Shown in pieces: positions 1-5,149 of a stretch of DNA of 5,149 nt. The stretch lies in contig SOIY01000164.1 in the NCBI GenBank assembly GCA_004376785.1, positions 1 to 5,149 on the forward strand, read 5' to 3'. Under the pieces are notes generated by a model. The model saw only the letters and a program-made list of their open reading frames with translations. It was not told the DNA's origin and searched no databases. The position numbers and the translations under genes are program-made. Numbering within the stretch: the first letter of the stretch is position 1; the number at the start of each line of letters is the position of its first letter. The DNA is from Candidatus Stahliibacteriota bacterium (GTDB taxonomy: Bacteria; Hydrothermota; Tepidihabitantia; SM23-42).

Positions 1-1
1 C

Positions 2-490
2 TTGACTTTTAATTTTATCCATATATTATTTATAATGCTTATTTATATCATAATTTCTATGTCATTTGGTATTGAAGGCGGATATAATATTCCTGCAGTC
101 AATTTCAATGACCTAAAATCAGGCGCTGCATTAACAATATTTGTTAACCGCCACTATAGAATTGCGGATGTTACATTTTCAATTGGAACTGCATTCTATT
201 CAGGTGATAATACCGGTTATTCTTTGAACTCCTATGGATTACGATGTGGATTTAGTAAAAACAATTGGAAGTTCTCTCCTGTAATAGAATTTGGCGCTGA
301 CTATGTAAACCGCAAGATTAATAGCGCTAAAGAATCTGGTTATGCATTCAATTATATTATCGGTCTTATGATAAATTTTCATAGTAACAAACTGCGCATA
401 TATCCAAAATTTTATTATGAAGGTATCACCGATTTTAAAATACAGGCTGGGTTTATTGGCGCAAAATTGGGGATTGGCTATGAGATTTAA
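2..490 (+). CDS. Small outer-membrane beta-barrel-like protein, 5' end possibly cut
   Basis: This gene probably encodes a small outer-membrane or surface beta-barrel protein; I do not recognise a named family. The first 23 or so residues form a hydrophobic segment rich in Ile, Leu and Phe, ending near SMSFG, which resembles a signal peptide. The rest alternates polar and hydrophobic residues with many Gly, Tyr, Phe and Asn (for example FGADYVN, IYPKFYYEG, GAKLGIGYEI), as in short amphipathic beta strands, and the C-terminus is strand-like. The frame is open to the left edge. The start is therefore uncertain: TTG at 2, ATG at 35, or a codon outside the window. No ribosome binding site is visible. 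The stop overlaps the start of the lipoprotein gene by 11 bases, so the two are probably cotranscribed and translationally coupled. The barrel assignment is inferred from composition and pattern only. Confidence 0.6.
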   Translation: MTFNFIHILFIMLIYIIISMSFGIEGGYNIPAVNFNDLKSGAALTIFVNRHYRIADVTFSIGTAFYSGDNTGYSLNSYGLRCGFSKNNWKFSPVIEFGADYVNRKINSAKESGYAFNYIIGLMINFHSNKLRIYPKFYYEGITDFKIQAGFIGAKLGIGYEI

Positions 491-1109
491 AAAAGCGAAA
501 CTATTGGGATTTGTAATCTTTTTATTCTTTCTCGCCTGCGAGAACCATATAATCGAACGCTGCGCAAGTGATTATTTTCCTCTTGCCCAGGGTAACTGGT
601 GGCGATATGTCAGCAATGACGATACATTAATGGTCGAAGTTGAACCACGTGATACAATTCTGCACGTAGAATGTTTTCCAGTAAGTTTTGGTGGCAACAT
701 AGAATATTTAGCAAAAAGTTCTGAATCTATTGTTGAATATGTTAAAATTGTTTATAACTTTTCTGGTCAGGACTACACAATTATTGAGGATTTCATAATG
801 AGAATTGAAACGCCCTTAGTAGATGGCAATACCTGGGAGGATTCGTTAATTGATTCTCTTAATGTTTCAGGAGCATGGATAAAAGCAAAGTATTACGTTA
901 ATGGAAGGATTACTGGTTTTGCATATGCAGACGATTATGAAGGTGATGTCTACACTATTGAATTAGAAACTATCGAAACACTCATGTCCCCGGATACTAT
1001 GATAATTGATACAAGCCATGTAACAGAGGATTACGCACCGAATACCGGACTTGTACGGTTTCACAATGAAGCCGGTGAATACAACCTGATCGAATACGAT
1101 ATTCAGTAA
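480..1109 (+). CDS. Putative lipoprotein with PL-GN-W-Y motif
   Basis: This 209-residue protein is a predicted lipoprotein of unknown function. I chose the ATG at 480 because it gives a textbook lipoprotein signal: a basic start (MRFKKAK), a hydrophobic core at residues 8-19, and a lipobox FLAC with Cys20 as the lipidated residue. A GGGG stretch at 469-472 lies 7 bases upstream as a possible ribosome binding site. An upstream in-frame ATG at 417 would put 21 polar residues before the signal. The mature part begins with YFPLAQGNWWRY (residues 32-43) and ends with YAPNTGLVRF (185-194). This pairing recalls small lipoproteins common in FCB and candidate-phylum genomes, where a 'PL-x-GN-x-W-Y' start and an 'APG-GLV' end bracket a beta-rich domain. 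The -3 lipobox residue is Phe, slightly unusual. The gene overlaps the upstream barrel gene by 11 bases, and 34 bases separate it from the glycosylase gene. Lipoprotein status is well supported; function is unknown. Confidence 0.75.
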   Translation: MRFKKAKLLGFVIFLFFLACENHIIERCASDYFPLAQGNWWRYVSNDDTLMVEVEPRDTILHVECFPVSFGGNIEYLAKSSESIVEYVKIVYNFSGQDYTIIEDFIMRIETPLVDGNTWEDSLIDSLNVSGAWIKAKYYVNGRITGFAYADDYEGDVYTIELETIETLMSPDTMIIDTSHVTEDYAPNTGLVRFHNEAGEYNLIEYDIQ

Positions 1110-1143
1110 ACTTGATTACGGAGATTATTTGTAGATTACAGCG

Positions 1144-1806
1144 ATGGTTTTATCGCTTAAATCTAAATATCTTCTAAAGATATATGAGGTTCTCTATAAA
1201 TCATTTGGGCCTCAACACTGGTGGCCAGGTGATACCCCATTTGAAATCATGATCGGTGCAATTCTTACCCAGAATACAAATTGGCAAAATGTCAGCAAAG
1301 CTATAGATAATGTTAAGAAGGCAGGGTTATTGGATCCAAAAAAACTCCTTAAGCACCAAAGGATGATACCGAAATTAATAAGACCTTCAGGTTTTTATAA
1401 ATTGAAAAGTAGAAGATTAATTGCATTTCTGAAGTATTTTATAGATAATTATAATGGCGAGGCGAGCAGAATGAATAAAAAGAGAGTCACAGTTATGAGA
1501 AATGAATTGCTGAGCCTTCCAGGTATTGGTTATGAAACTGCAGATTCAATTTTACTATACGCAAACCTACGTCCGGTATTTGTAATAGATGCTTACACCC
1601 GCAGAATATTTTCCCGACACCGTATGTTTGAATATAACCAGCCATATGATGAGATCCGCCATATTTTTGAAAGTAATTTACCACGCAGCGTTAAATTATA
1701 TAATGAATATCATGCCTTGATCGTAAAACTTGGTAAGGAGTACTGCAAGAAAAATGAACCTTTGTGTAATACTTGCCCTTTCCCAACTATTCTACTCAAA
1801 TCCTGA
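1144..1806 (+). CDS. Endonuclease III-related DNA glycosylase (HhH-GPD superfamily, COG2231-like)
   Basis: This 220-residue cytosolic protein is a base-excision DNA glycosylase of the helix-hairpin-helix GPD superfamily. The sequence FGPQHWWPGDTPFE (residues 21-34) followed by GAILTQNTNW (38-47) is characteristic of the endonuclease III-related group that includes MagIII. The hairpin motif is LPGIGYETAD (125-134). The catalytic aspartate is probably Asp149 in VIDAYTRR. Glu131 occupies the place of the endonuclease III lyase lysine (Lys120 in E. coli), so a monofunctional glycosylase without beta-lyase activity is the likely reading. The C-terminal iron-sulfur region has Cys201, Cys208 and Cys211 with the usual C-x6-C-x2-C spacing, but the fourth position (217) is Leu. 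The start is the only ATG after an in-frame stop at 1132-1134; the nearest GGAG (1120-1123) is about 20 bases away, too far to be convincing. The last 53 bases overlap the DUF4015 gene. The substrate base cannot be told from sequence. Confidence 0.9.
   Translation: MVLSLKSKYLLKIYEVLYKSFGPQHWWPGDTPFEIMIGAILTQNTNWQNVSKAIDNVKKAGLLDPKKLLKHQRMIPKLIRPSGFYKLKSRRLIAFLKYFIDNYNGEASRMNKKRVTVMRNELLSLPGIGYETADSILLYANLRPVFVIDAYTRRIFSRHRMFEYNQPYDEIRHIFESNLPRSVKLYNEYHALIVKLGKEYCKKNEPLCNTCPFPTILLKS
1735..1740 (+). promoter_or_regulatory. Possible ribosome binding site for the DUF4015 gene
   Basis: AAGGAG lies inside the glycosylase coding sequence, 13 bases before the ATG at 1754. The spacing is longer than ideal, but it is the only Shine-Dalgarno-like site near the start and favours ATG 1754 over TTG 1730. 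Its position inside the upstream gene suits translational coupling. Confidence 0.4.
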
Positions 1807-2968
1807 TAGTATTATTAGAGGCGTCTATATTAATCCGTATCAGGCTAATAATAAAGACTACCTTGAAAAAATATTTATCAGGGCTGATTCAGGTTTGATT
1901 AATGCTATTGTTGTCGATTTTAAGAGCGATTATGGATTTTTAACTTATGCATCAAACATTGCACTGGCAAAAGAAATTGGCGCAATAAAACGCTACATAG
2001 ATGTTGATTACTTGATAAAAAACGCTGCATTGCACAATTTAAAAATTATTGCCCGTATTGTGTGTTTTCGAGATAATTACCTTTCTCAATATAAAAATTA
2101 TGCTATTTTCGATGACAGTGGAAAAATCTGGCTCGACAATAAGGGGCTTGCCTGGACAAACCCCTATAAAAGTGAAGTTAGAAACTATTTATTTGAAACT
2201 ACAAAGGAGATAGTTGAGCTTGGTATTAAATCTATTGCCTTTGATTATATTCGCTTTCCAACTGATGGTGACGTAGAGAGAATCAGGTTGACTAATGTTG
2301 AAGGCCCGCATTTTACTCCAATAATACAATTTTTGAAAAAAGTAAGAGACGGATTAGATGATGAAGTTGAAATCGGGGTCTGCGTCTTTGGTTTTGCAGT
2401 TTGGTATAATCTCAGGACAGAAGGGCAGGATATTGAAAAAATGGGTGAACACATTGATATTCTATATCCAATGCTTTATCCTTCCCATTTTCACCGGAAT
2501 TTTAAAAAGGAAGTAAATGAATACTGGCGTAATTATTGGATATATTTTGATTCAGTAAAAGAAGCTATAAAGAAATCACCTTTAAGTGTTAAAATTGCAC
2601 CTTTTATTCAAGGGTTTGATCTACGGGCAAAAAGTTTTGATAGTGATTATATATTTTCTCAGATGAATGGTACACTTTCAGCTATGGCTGATGGTTTTGT
2701 TATTTGGAATGCTGGCTGCAACTACTCTATTTCCTGGACCCCGCTTTCGTGGGCACGTAATTTAATCCTAAAGCGATCCGTTCAGATGAGCCCAAATACC
2801 CGTATGAAAGAAGAAGGGCGGCGATATCAAGATAAAACCCTCGAGCAATTATTAGCTCAAGAGAAAATCCAAAAGAAAAACCTGACCATGCACCAGACTC
2901 ATAGCCTGATTGATAGCCTGCCATTATTGAAAAGCCGGAAAGTTTATCCTGACCCAATGATCCCATGA
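1754..2968 (+). CDS. Secreted DUF4015 glycoside hydrolase-like protein (PF13200/COG1306 type)
   Basis: This 404-residue protein resembles the DUF4015 putative glycoside hydrolases, predicted TIM-barrel proteins that act outside the cytoplasm on an unknown glycan. Visible landmarks are RGVYINPY (residues 22-29), VVDFKSDYG (53-61, strand with acidic residue), FDYIRFPTDG (163-172, the family hallmark; Asp164 is a candidate catalytic residue), DILYPMLYPSHF (235-246), KIAPFIQGFD (280-289) and GFVIWNAG (314-321, last barrel strand). The start at 1754 gives a short hydrophobic leader (VILALSQLFYS) but no basic residue before it. A TTG at 1730 would add MVRSTARK, a better n-region but without a clear ribosome binding site, so the start is uncertain. 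The first 53 bases lie in the glycosylase gene. The last 80 residues, after the conserved domain, are basic and polar, not recognisable, and lie antisense to the PorV-like gene. Family assignment is from remembered motifs; enzymatic activity is unproven. Confidence 0.85.
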   Translation: MNLCVILALSQLFYSNPDSIIRGVYINPYQANNKDYLEKIFIRADSGLINAIVVDFKSDYGFLTYASNIALAKEIGAIKRYIDVDYLIKNAALHNLKIIARIVCFRDNYLSQYKNYAIFDDSGKIWLDNKGLAWTNPYKSEVRNYLFETTKEIVELGIKSIAFDYIRFPTDGDVERIRLTNVEGPHFTPIIQFLKKVRDGLDDEVEIGVCVFGFAVWYNLRTEGQDIEKMGEHIDILYPMLYPSHFHRNFKKEVNEYWRNYWIYFDSVKEAIKKSPLSVKIAPFIQGFDLRAKSFDSDYIFSQMNGTLSAMADGFVIWNAGCNYSISWTPLSWARNLILKRSVQMSPNTRMKEEGRRYQDKTLEQLLAQEKIQKKNLTMHQTHSLIDSLPLLKSRKVYPDPMIP

Positions 2969-3698
2969 ATTTTGGTTCTCTAATACGGATTTCGCCGCCG
3001 ATTGAAAACGTCGGCTTAACATCCGGATAAACCGAGTAATCGAATCCCAGGATAAATTGATTCTTCCGGAAAGGGAATTTAAATGCAAACCCCTGTCTGA
3101 AATTAAGAGGTGGATATTCCCATCTTTCAATGAACTTTCTGGGTGTACCAATATTTTTTAATACCGTACCAATATATATATATTTATAAGGATTTAGCAT
3201 TAAACCAATATCTGATAGTATACCATAAGCACTGTAGGTATATAATTGACTACGCACTATCTTAACTGCACCACCGAATGAAATAGTTTTACGTTTTCCA
3301 ATAGATTTTCCATAACCAATATTCAATAACATATCAGAATTCTTAAATTCATCACCCTTCTCACCCCTTTCCGAATATTCAATGTCAGTTCCAGTAAGAT
3401 ATGATAATCCGAAGCCCATACTGCCATGCTTTCCCAAAGGGATTGCTGAGGTCAGATTATAATAGTTAAAATAGGTAAGGTGGTTCATCGCCATTCCTGA
3501 AACATAATAAGTTTCTACAACTCCTAATCCTGAAGGATTCCAGAACACGGCATTGGCATCATCGCTTAATGCAGTAAAGGCATTACCCATAGCTACAGGC
3601 CTAACACCGATACCGAGCTTAACAAATGTATAGCCAGTCGCACCAGGATCAAAGATCTGGCCGAAGAGTAAAAGGGGTAATAAACAGAGGTTAAGCAT
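2727..3698 (-). CDS. PorV/PorQ-family outer-membrane beta-barrel protein
   Basis: This 323-residue protein matches the PorV/PorQ family of outer-membrane barrels related to FadL-type proteins. A signal peptide (MLNLCLLPLLLFGQ) precedes FDPGATGYTFVKLGIG (residues 16-31). The family signature follows: RPVAMGNAFTALSDDANAVF (33-52) running into WNPSGLG (53-59). The rest consists of repeated amphipathic beta strands, with VLKNIGTPRKF (179-189) and a closing strand GFYLDIAALLLSYG plus ERIALGLNY (287-313). The length is normal for the family. The ATG at 3698 is preferred over a TTG at 3719 because it is ATG, has GAGGTG just upstream, and starts directly at the signal peptide. In Bacteroidetes PorV works with type IX secretion, but no secretion partner is visible here, so only family membership is claimed. 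It lies 84 bases downstream of the aldolase/phosphatase gene on the same strand. Codons 244-323 are antisense to the tail of the DUF4015 gene. Confidence 0.9.
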   Translation of the reverse strand: MLNLCLLPLLLFGQIFDPGATGYTFVKLGIGVRPVAMGNAFTALSDDANAVFWNPSGLGVVETYYVSGMAMNHLTYFNYYNLTSAIPLGKHGSMGFGLSYLTGTDIEYSERGEKGDEFKNSDMLLNIGYGKSIGKRKTISFGGAVKIVRSQLYTYSAYGILSDIGLMLNPYKYIYIGTVLKNIGTPRKFIERWEYPPLNFRQGFAFKFPFRKNQFILGFDYSVYPDVKPTFSIGGEIRIREPKFMGSLGQDKLSGFSIMAGYQSGYESGAWSGFSFGFSLELIIARGFYLDIAALLLSYGYLGSSERIALGLNYVPTKAGSRK

Positions 3699-3782
3699 TA
3701 CACCTCGGTTAGGATACAAGGATATTAGATCATCAAGGATATCGGGTAATACTTGTTTCTGATAACCTGATCTTCTGATTTC
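3699..3782 (-). other. 84-base gap between aldolase/phosphatase and PorV-like genes
   Basis: No convincing terminator or promoter is visible here. Directly after the aldolase/phosphatase stop, ATCAG occurs three times on the minus strand at exact 8-base spacing (plus-strand CTGAT at 3759-3763, 3767-3771 and 3775-3779). A 9-base direct repeat CAAGGATAT occurs at 3717-3725 and 3734-3742 on the plus strand. The two genes may be cotranscribed. Confidence 0.4.
3701..3706 (-). promoter_or_regulatory. Ribosome binding site for the PorV-like gene
   Basis: On the minus strand GAGGTG sits two bases before the ATG at 3698, leaving four bases between GAGG and the start codon. The spacing is short but the match supports ATG 3698 over the upstream TTG at 3719, which has no such site. 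Confidence 0.5.
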
Positions 3783-4871
3783 CTATTTAAATTTATCCTG
3801 TAATTTTTTAAGCACCTGAGGAAGTGTGGTATACTCCATATCAGAAAGAGGTAGACGATGTGGTTCGAATGGTCCATGTCTGCGTATATAATTGGCGATC
3901 TCATTTGCCTGTTTTCTTGCTAAATCATAACTCACGTCGGCAAACATATCCCTTGGTCCAATAAGCGTGCCATTTGTTATCTGGAAACCAAGAGCAATTA
4001 CTCGCGGAGGTCCATCAAACCGAGTTGGATTAGCATCTTCCACAGAAACCGGCATAAATGGTCCCCAGTGTGAACCGCGCATCCAACCAGCCACCATGTA
4101 GGACATGGCAAAAGGCTCTAATACCTCGCCTACAGCTGGGAATCCACTCTGGCATCTGATAATCATTACTGGATCATCCTTGCCTACATACCTTCCAGCT
4201 ATCAGATTCACCTTCTGTGTGGAAGTGGCTGCAGCTATTTCACCACTTTTTTTGTAAATTCCTTTTAAAATATAGTGTTCTGATGCTCCAATCAAACAGA
4301 GAAGATCGTATATATCCTCTGGTGAATTCAGTTTTACAGTCTTATTCGCAAATATATCCAGTACATCAAAGGTGAATCCTCCATGCATAGATGGATCAAT
4401 CACCAGACCAATCGTATTAAAAGGATCAGCAAACATTTTGTACAAAGGCATATTCCATGCTCCTGGTGAGGTTTTGTCCGCTGCAAAGATAATCACAGGT
4501 TCGCTCTTCCTTTCTTCAAATGTCATTTCTGCACAGCCTGGTCCCATACCCTTAACATTACCGGAAAATGCATCAGAAAGTAAGTCCTGACCAGCACCAT
4601 ACAATTTCAATTTCTTGGCGAGCTCTGTACACTCAACAAATATATCCCACGCCATTTTGTGAATTTCACCTGATTCTTCACCAAGCCTATGGGTTAAGAT
4701 AAGCTCAAGATCGTCACCACAATGGGACACATGAAAATCCACAATTGTGCCTTTATCTTTATGCTTGTCAAGAGATTGCATTGCCTTGGTTAAGATATTG
4801 GGGTGCATGCTGGAATGACCAACAAAACCACCAATATCAGCTTTAATTACACTGATTGTGATTTTATCCAT
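3783..4871 (-). CDS. fbp: Fructose-1,6-bisphosphate aldolase/phosphatase (archaeal-type, bifunctional)
   Basis: This 362-residue cytosolic enzyme belongs to the class V (archaeal-type) FBP aldolase/phosphatase family. It joins dihydroxyacetone phosphate and glyceraldehyde 3-phosphate into fructose 1,6-bisphosphate and then dephosphorylates it to fructose 6-phosphate, pulling carbon toward gluconeogenesis. The catalytic set known from the Sulfolobus and Thermoproteus enzymes is complete: metal ligands Asp12 and His19 in KADIGGFVGHSSMHP, Asp53-Asp54 in HCGDD, Tyr91 and Gln95 in YGAGQD, Asp132-Lys133 in ADKTSPG, the Schiff-base lysine Lys231 with Tyr228 in GRYVGKDDP, and Tyr347 near the C-terminus. 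Length is normal. The ATG at 4871 is chosen because GGAGG lies five bases upstream and the protein then begins at the family's usual N-terminus; an in-frame TTG at 4892 would translate through that site. A consensus promoter lies just upstream. The family is shared by archaea and deep-branching, often thermophilic or autotrophic bacteria. Confidence 0.97.
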   Translation of the reverse strand: MDKITISVIKADIGGFVGHSSMHPNILTKAMQSLDKHKDKGTIVDFHVSHCGDDLELILTHRLGEESGEIHKMAWDIFVECTELAKKLKLYGAGQDLLSDAFSGNVKGMGPGCAEMTFEERKSEPVIIFAADKTSPGAWNMPLYKMFADPFNTIGLVIDPSMHGGFTFDVLDIFANKTVKLNSPEDIYDLLCLIGASEHYILKGIYKKSGEIAAATSTQKVNLIAGRYVGKDDPVMIIRCQSGFPAVGEVLEPFAMSYMVAGWMRGSHWGPFMPVSVEDANPTRFDGPPRVIALGFQITNGTLIGPRDMFADVSYDLARKQANEIANYIRRHGPFEPHRLPLSDMEYTTLPQVLKKLQDKFK

Positions 4872-4876
4872 TATTT

Positions 4877-4881
4877 CCTCC
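4877..4881 (-). promoter_or_regulatory. Ribosome binding site of the aldolase/phosphatase gene
   Basis: Minus-strand GGAGG, within AAAAGGAGG, lies five bases before ATG 4871. It is a near-ideal Shine-Dalgarno sequence and decides the start codon. Confidence 0.9.
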
Positions 4882-4902
4882 TTTTGAAGCAAACCATTCG
4901 AT

Positions 4903-4930
4903 ATTATAGTTGAAAATTATATAATGTCAA
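4903..4930 (-). promoter_or_regulatory. Sigma-70-type promoter for the aldolase/phosphatase gene
   Basis: On the minus strand a perfect -35 box TTGACA (4925-4930) and a perfect -10 box TATAAT (4903-4908) are separated by 16 bases. Transcription would start near 4896, giving a leader of about 25 bases containing the GGAGG site. An 8-bp palindrome ATCATGAT (4930-4937) touches the -35 box and could be an operator, though it may be chance in AT-rich DNA. The promoter could also serve the PorV-like gene downstream. Confidence 0.85.
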
Positions 4931-4951
4931 TCATGATAATACAAATTCTAA

Positions 4952-4979
4952 ACCCAGCCTATTTGTAATAGGCTTGGGT
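4952..4979 (-). terminator. 12-bp hairpin upstream of the promoter, possible weak terminator
   Basis: ACCCA-GCCTATT (4952-4963) pairs with AATAGGC (4967-4973) and TGGGT (4975-4979), giving 12 base pairs with one bulged T (4974) and a three-base TGT loop. Read on the minus strand the stem is followed by TTTAGAATTTG, a weak T-tract, so it might stop leftward transcription before the aldolase/phosphatase promoter. No leftward gene is visible to its right within the window. A structural role or a repeat is also possible. Confidence 0.5.
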
Positions 4980-5001
4980 AAATCCTGATATCGAAATATT
5001 C

Positions 5002-5102
5002 ACCCCGTTAGATATGCGCCTAATTTATTTTATAAACATTTGTAGGATTGTGAAAATACTTTAGTGTGTATTTCTCTAATAATTGATTTTATCTAACGGG
5101 GT
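5002..5102. repeat. 101-base segment bounded by perfect 13-bp inverted repeats
   Basis: ACCCCGTTAGATA (5002-5014) and its exact reverse complement TATCTAACGGGGT (5090-5102) bound an AT-rich interior with no coding capacity. Inside is a 6-bp inverted repeat, AAATAC (5054-5059) with GTATTT (5068-5073). No target-site duplication is visible in the immediate flanks. It may be a MITE-like element, a pair of binding sites between divergent promoters, or two copies of an interspersed short repeat. The inverted repeat is certain; the interpretation is open. Confidence 0.6.
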
Positions 5103-5110
5103 ATGATAAT
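5083..5110 (+). promoter_or_regulatory. Possible rightward promoter leading out of the window
   Basis: TTGATT (5083-5088) and GATAAT (5105-5110) with 16-base spacing resemble a sigma-70 promoter pointing right. The right 13-bp inverted-repeat arm fills most of the spacer, so a protein binding it would block the promoter. The match is imperfect in AT-rich DNA and no downstream gene can be seen. Confidence 0.3.
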
Positions 5111-5149
5111 ATGTGCTTTCCCGCAACATTTGCGTAATTAGCCCTTATA

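Larger units (their letters stand above)
4872..5149. other. Non-coding region at the right edge
   Basis: I see no gene here on either strand. Besides the promoter, hairpin and inverted-repeat segment listed separately, there is a short 5-bp hairpin CGCAA-CAT-TTGCG (5122-5134). The region probably separates two divergently transcribed units, but the right-hand unit lies outside the window. Confidence 0.6.

Noticed and set aside
417..479. Upstream in-frame ATG for the lipoprotein gene
   Set aside because: It would place 21 residues ahead of a clean lipoprotein signal and lie deep in the upstream gene; ATG 480 explains the sequence better.
1493..1684. Open frame of 63 codons on the minus strand
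   Set aside because: It is antisense to the conserved core of the glycosylase and shows no protein-family signal.
2245..2454. Open frame of 69 codons on the minus strand
   Set aside because: It is antisense to the DUF4015 hallmark region, with a low-complexity Ser-rich translation typical of a shadow frame.
2924..3151. Open frame of 75 codons on the minus strand
   Set aside because: It lies within the PorV-like gene in another frame, has no family features, and the PorV frame is clearly coding.
2727..3698. Type IX secretion locus suggested by the PorV-like gene
   Set aside because: The PorV/PorQ family is widespread in FCB and candidate-phylum genomes without linked type IX genes, and no other Por or C-terminal sorting domain protein is visible here.
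4372..4590. Open frame of 72 codons on the plus strand
   Set aside because: It is antisense to the catalytic core of the aldolase/phosphatase and has no supporting start signal.
4933..5111. Direct repeat ATGATAATA at 4933-4941 and 5103-5111
   Set aside because: It is nine AT-rich bases in AT-rich DNA, compatible with chance, and its positions do not work as target-site duplications of the inverted-repeat segment.
5103..5141. Short 12-codon ORF starting ATGATAATATG
   Set aside because: It is too short, has no ribosome binding site, and coincides with a possible -10 box.

Overview
This is an AT-rich bacterial window with six protein genes and no RNA genes. Several traits point to an uncultured, probably thermophilic or anaerobic Gram-negative lineage of the FCB/candidate-phylum type; candidate division WOR-3 or a relative is my best guess. 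The traits are a PorV/PorQ-type outer-membrane protein, a lipoprotein with an N-terminal PL-GN-W-Y motif, a DUF4015 glycoside-hydrolase-like protein, and an archaeal-type fructose-1,6-bisphosphate aldolase/phosphatase. The lineage is inferred from gene content only.

Layout: positions 1-2968 hold a tightly packed rightward run of four genes. These are a small outer-membrane beta-barrel-like protein (2-490, possibly cut at the left edge), a lipoprotein (480-1109), an endonuclease III-related DNA glycosylase (1144-1806) and a secreted DUF4015 protein (1754-2968). Genes 1 and 2 overlap by 11 bases and genes 3 and 4 by 53 bases, which suggests one operon whose promoter lies outside the window. Positions 2727-4871 hold two leftward genes: the FBP aldolase/phosphatase (3783-4871), then the PorV/PorQ-family protein (2727-3698). 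The two runs converge and overlap tail to tail by 242 bases.

Positions 4872-5149 contain no gene. They hold a consensus sigma-70-type promoter for the FBP aldolase/phosphatase, a 12-bp hairpin just upstream of it, a 101-base segment bounded by perfect 13-bp inverted repeats, and a possible rightward promoter leading out of the window.

How the genes relate: four of the six products are predicted to be exported (barrel protein, lipoprotein, DUF4015 protein, PorV-like protein), so the region leans toward the cell envelope. The aldolase/phosphatase is a cytosolic gluconeogenic enzyme, and the glycosylase is a DNA-repair enzyme apparently carried along in the envelope operon. I see no convincing defence system, mobile-element gene or CRISPR array. 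The most notable points are the long antisense overlap, the glycosylase's incomplete iron-sulfur cysteine set at an overlapping gene junction, and the inverted-repeat element at the right edge.
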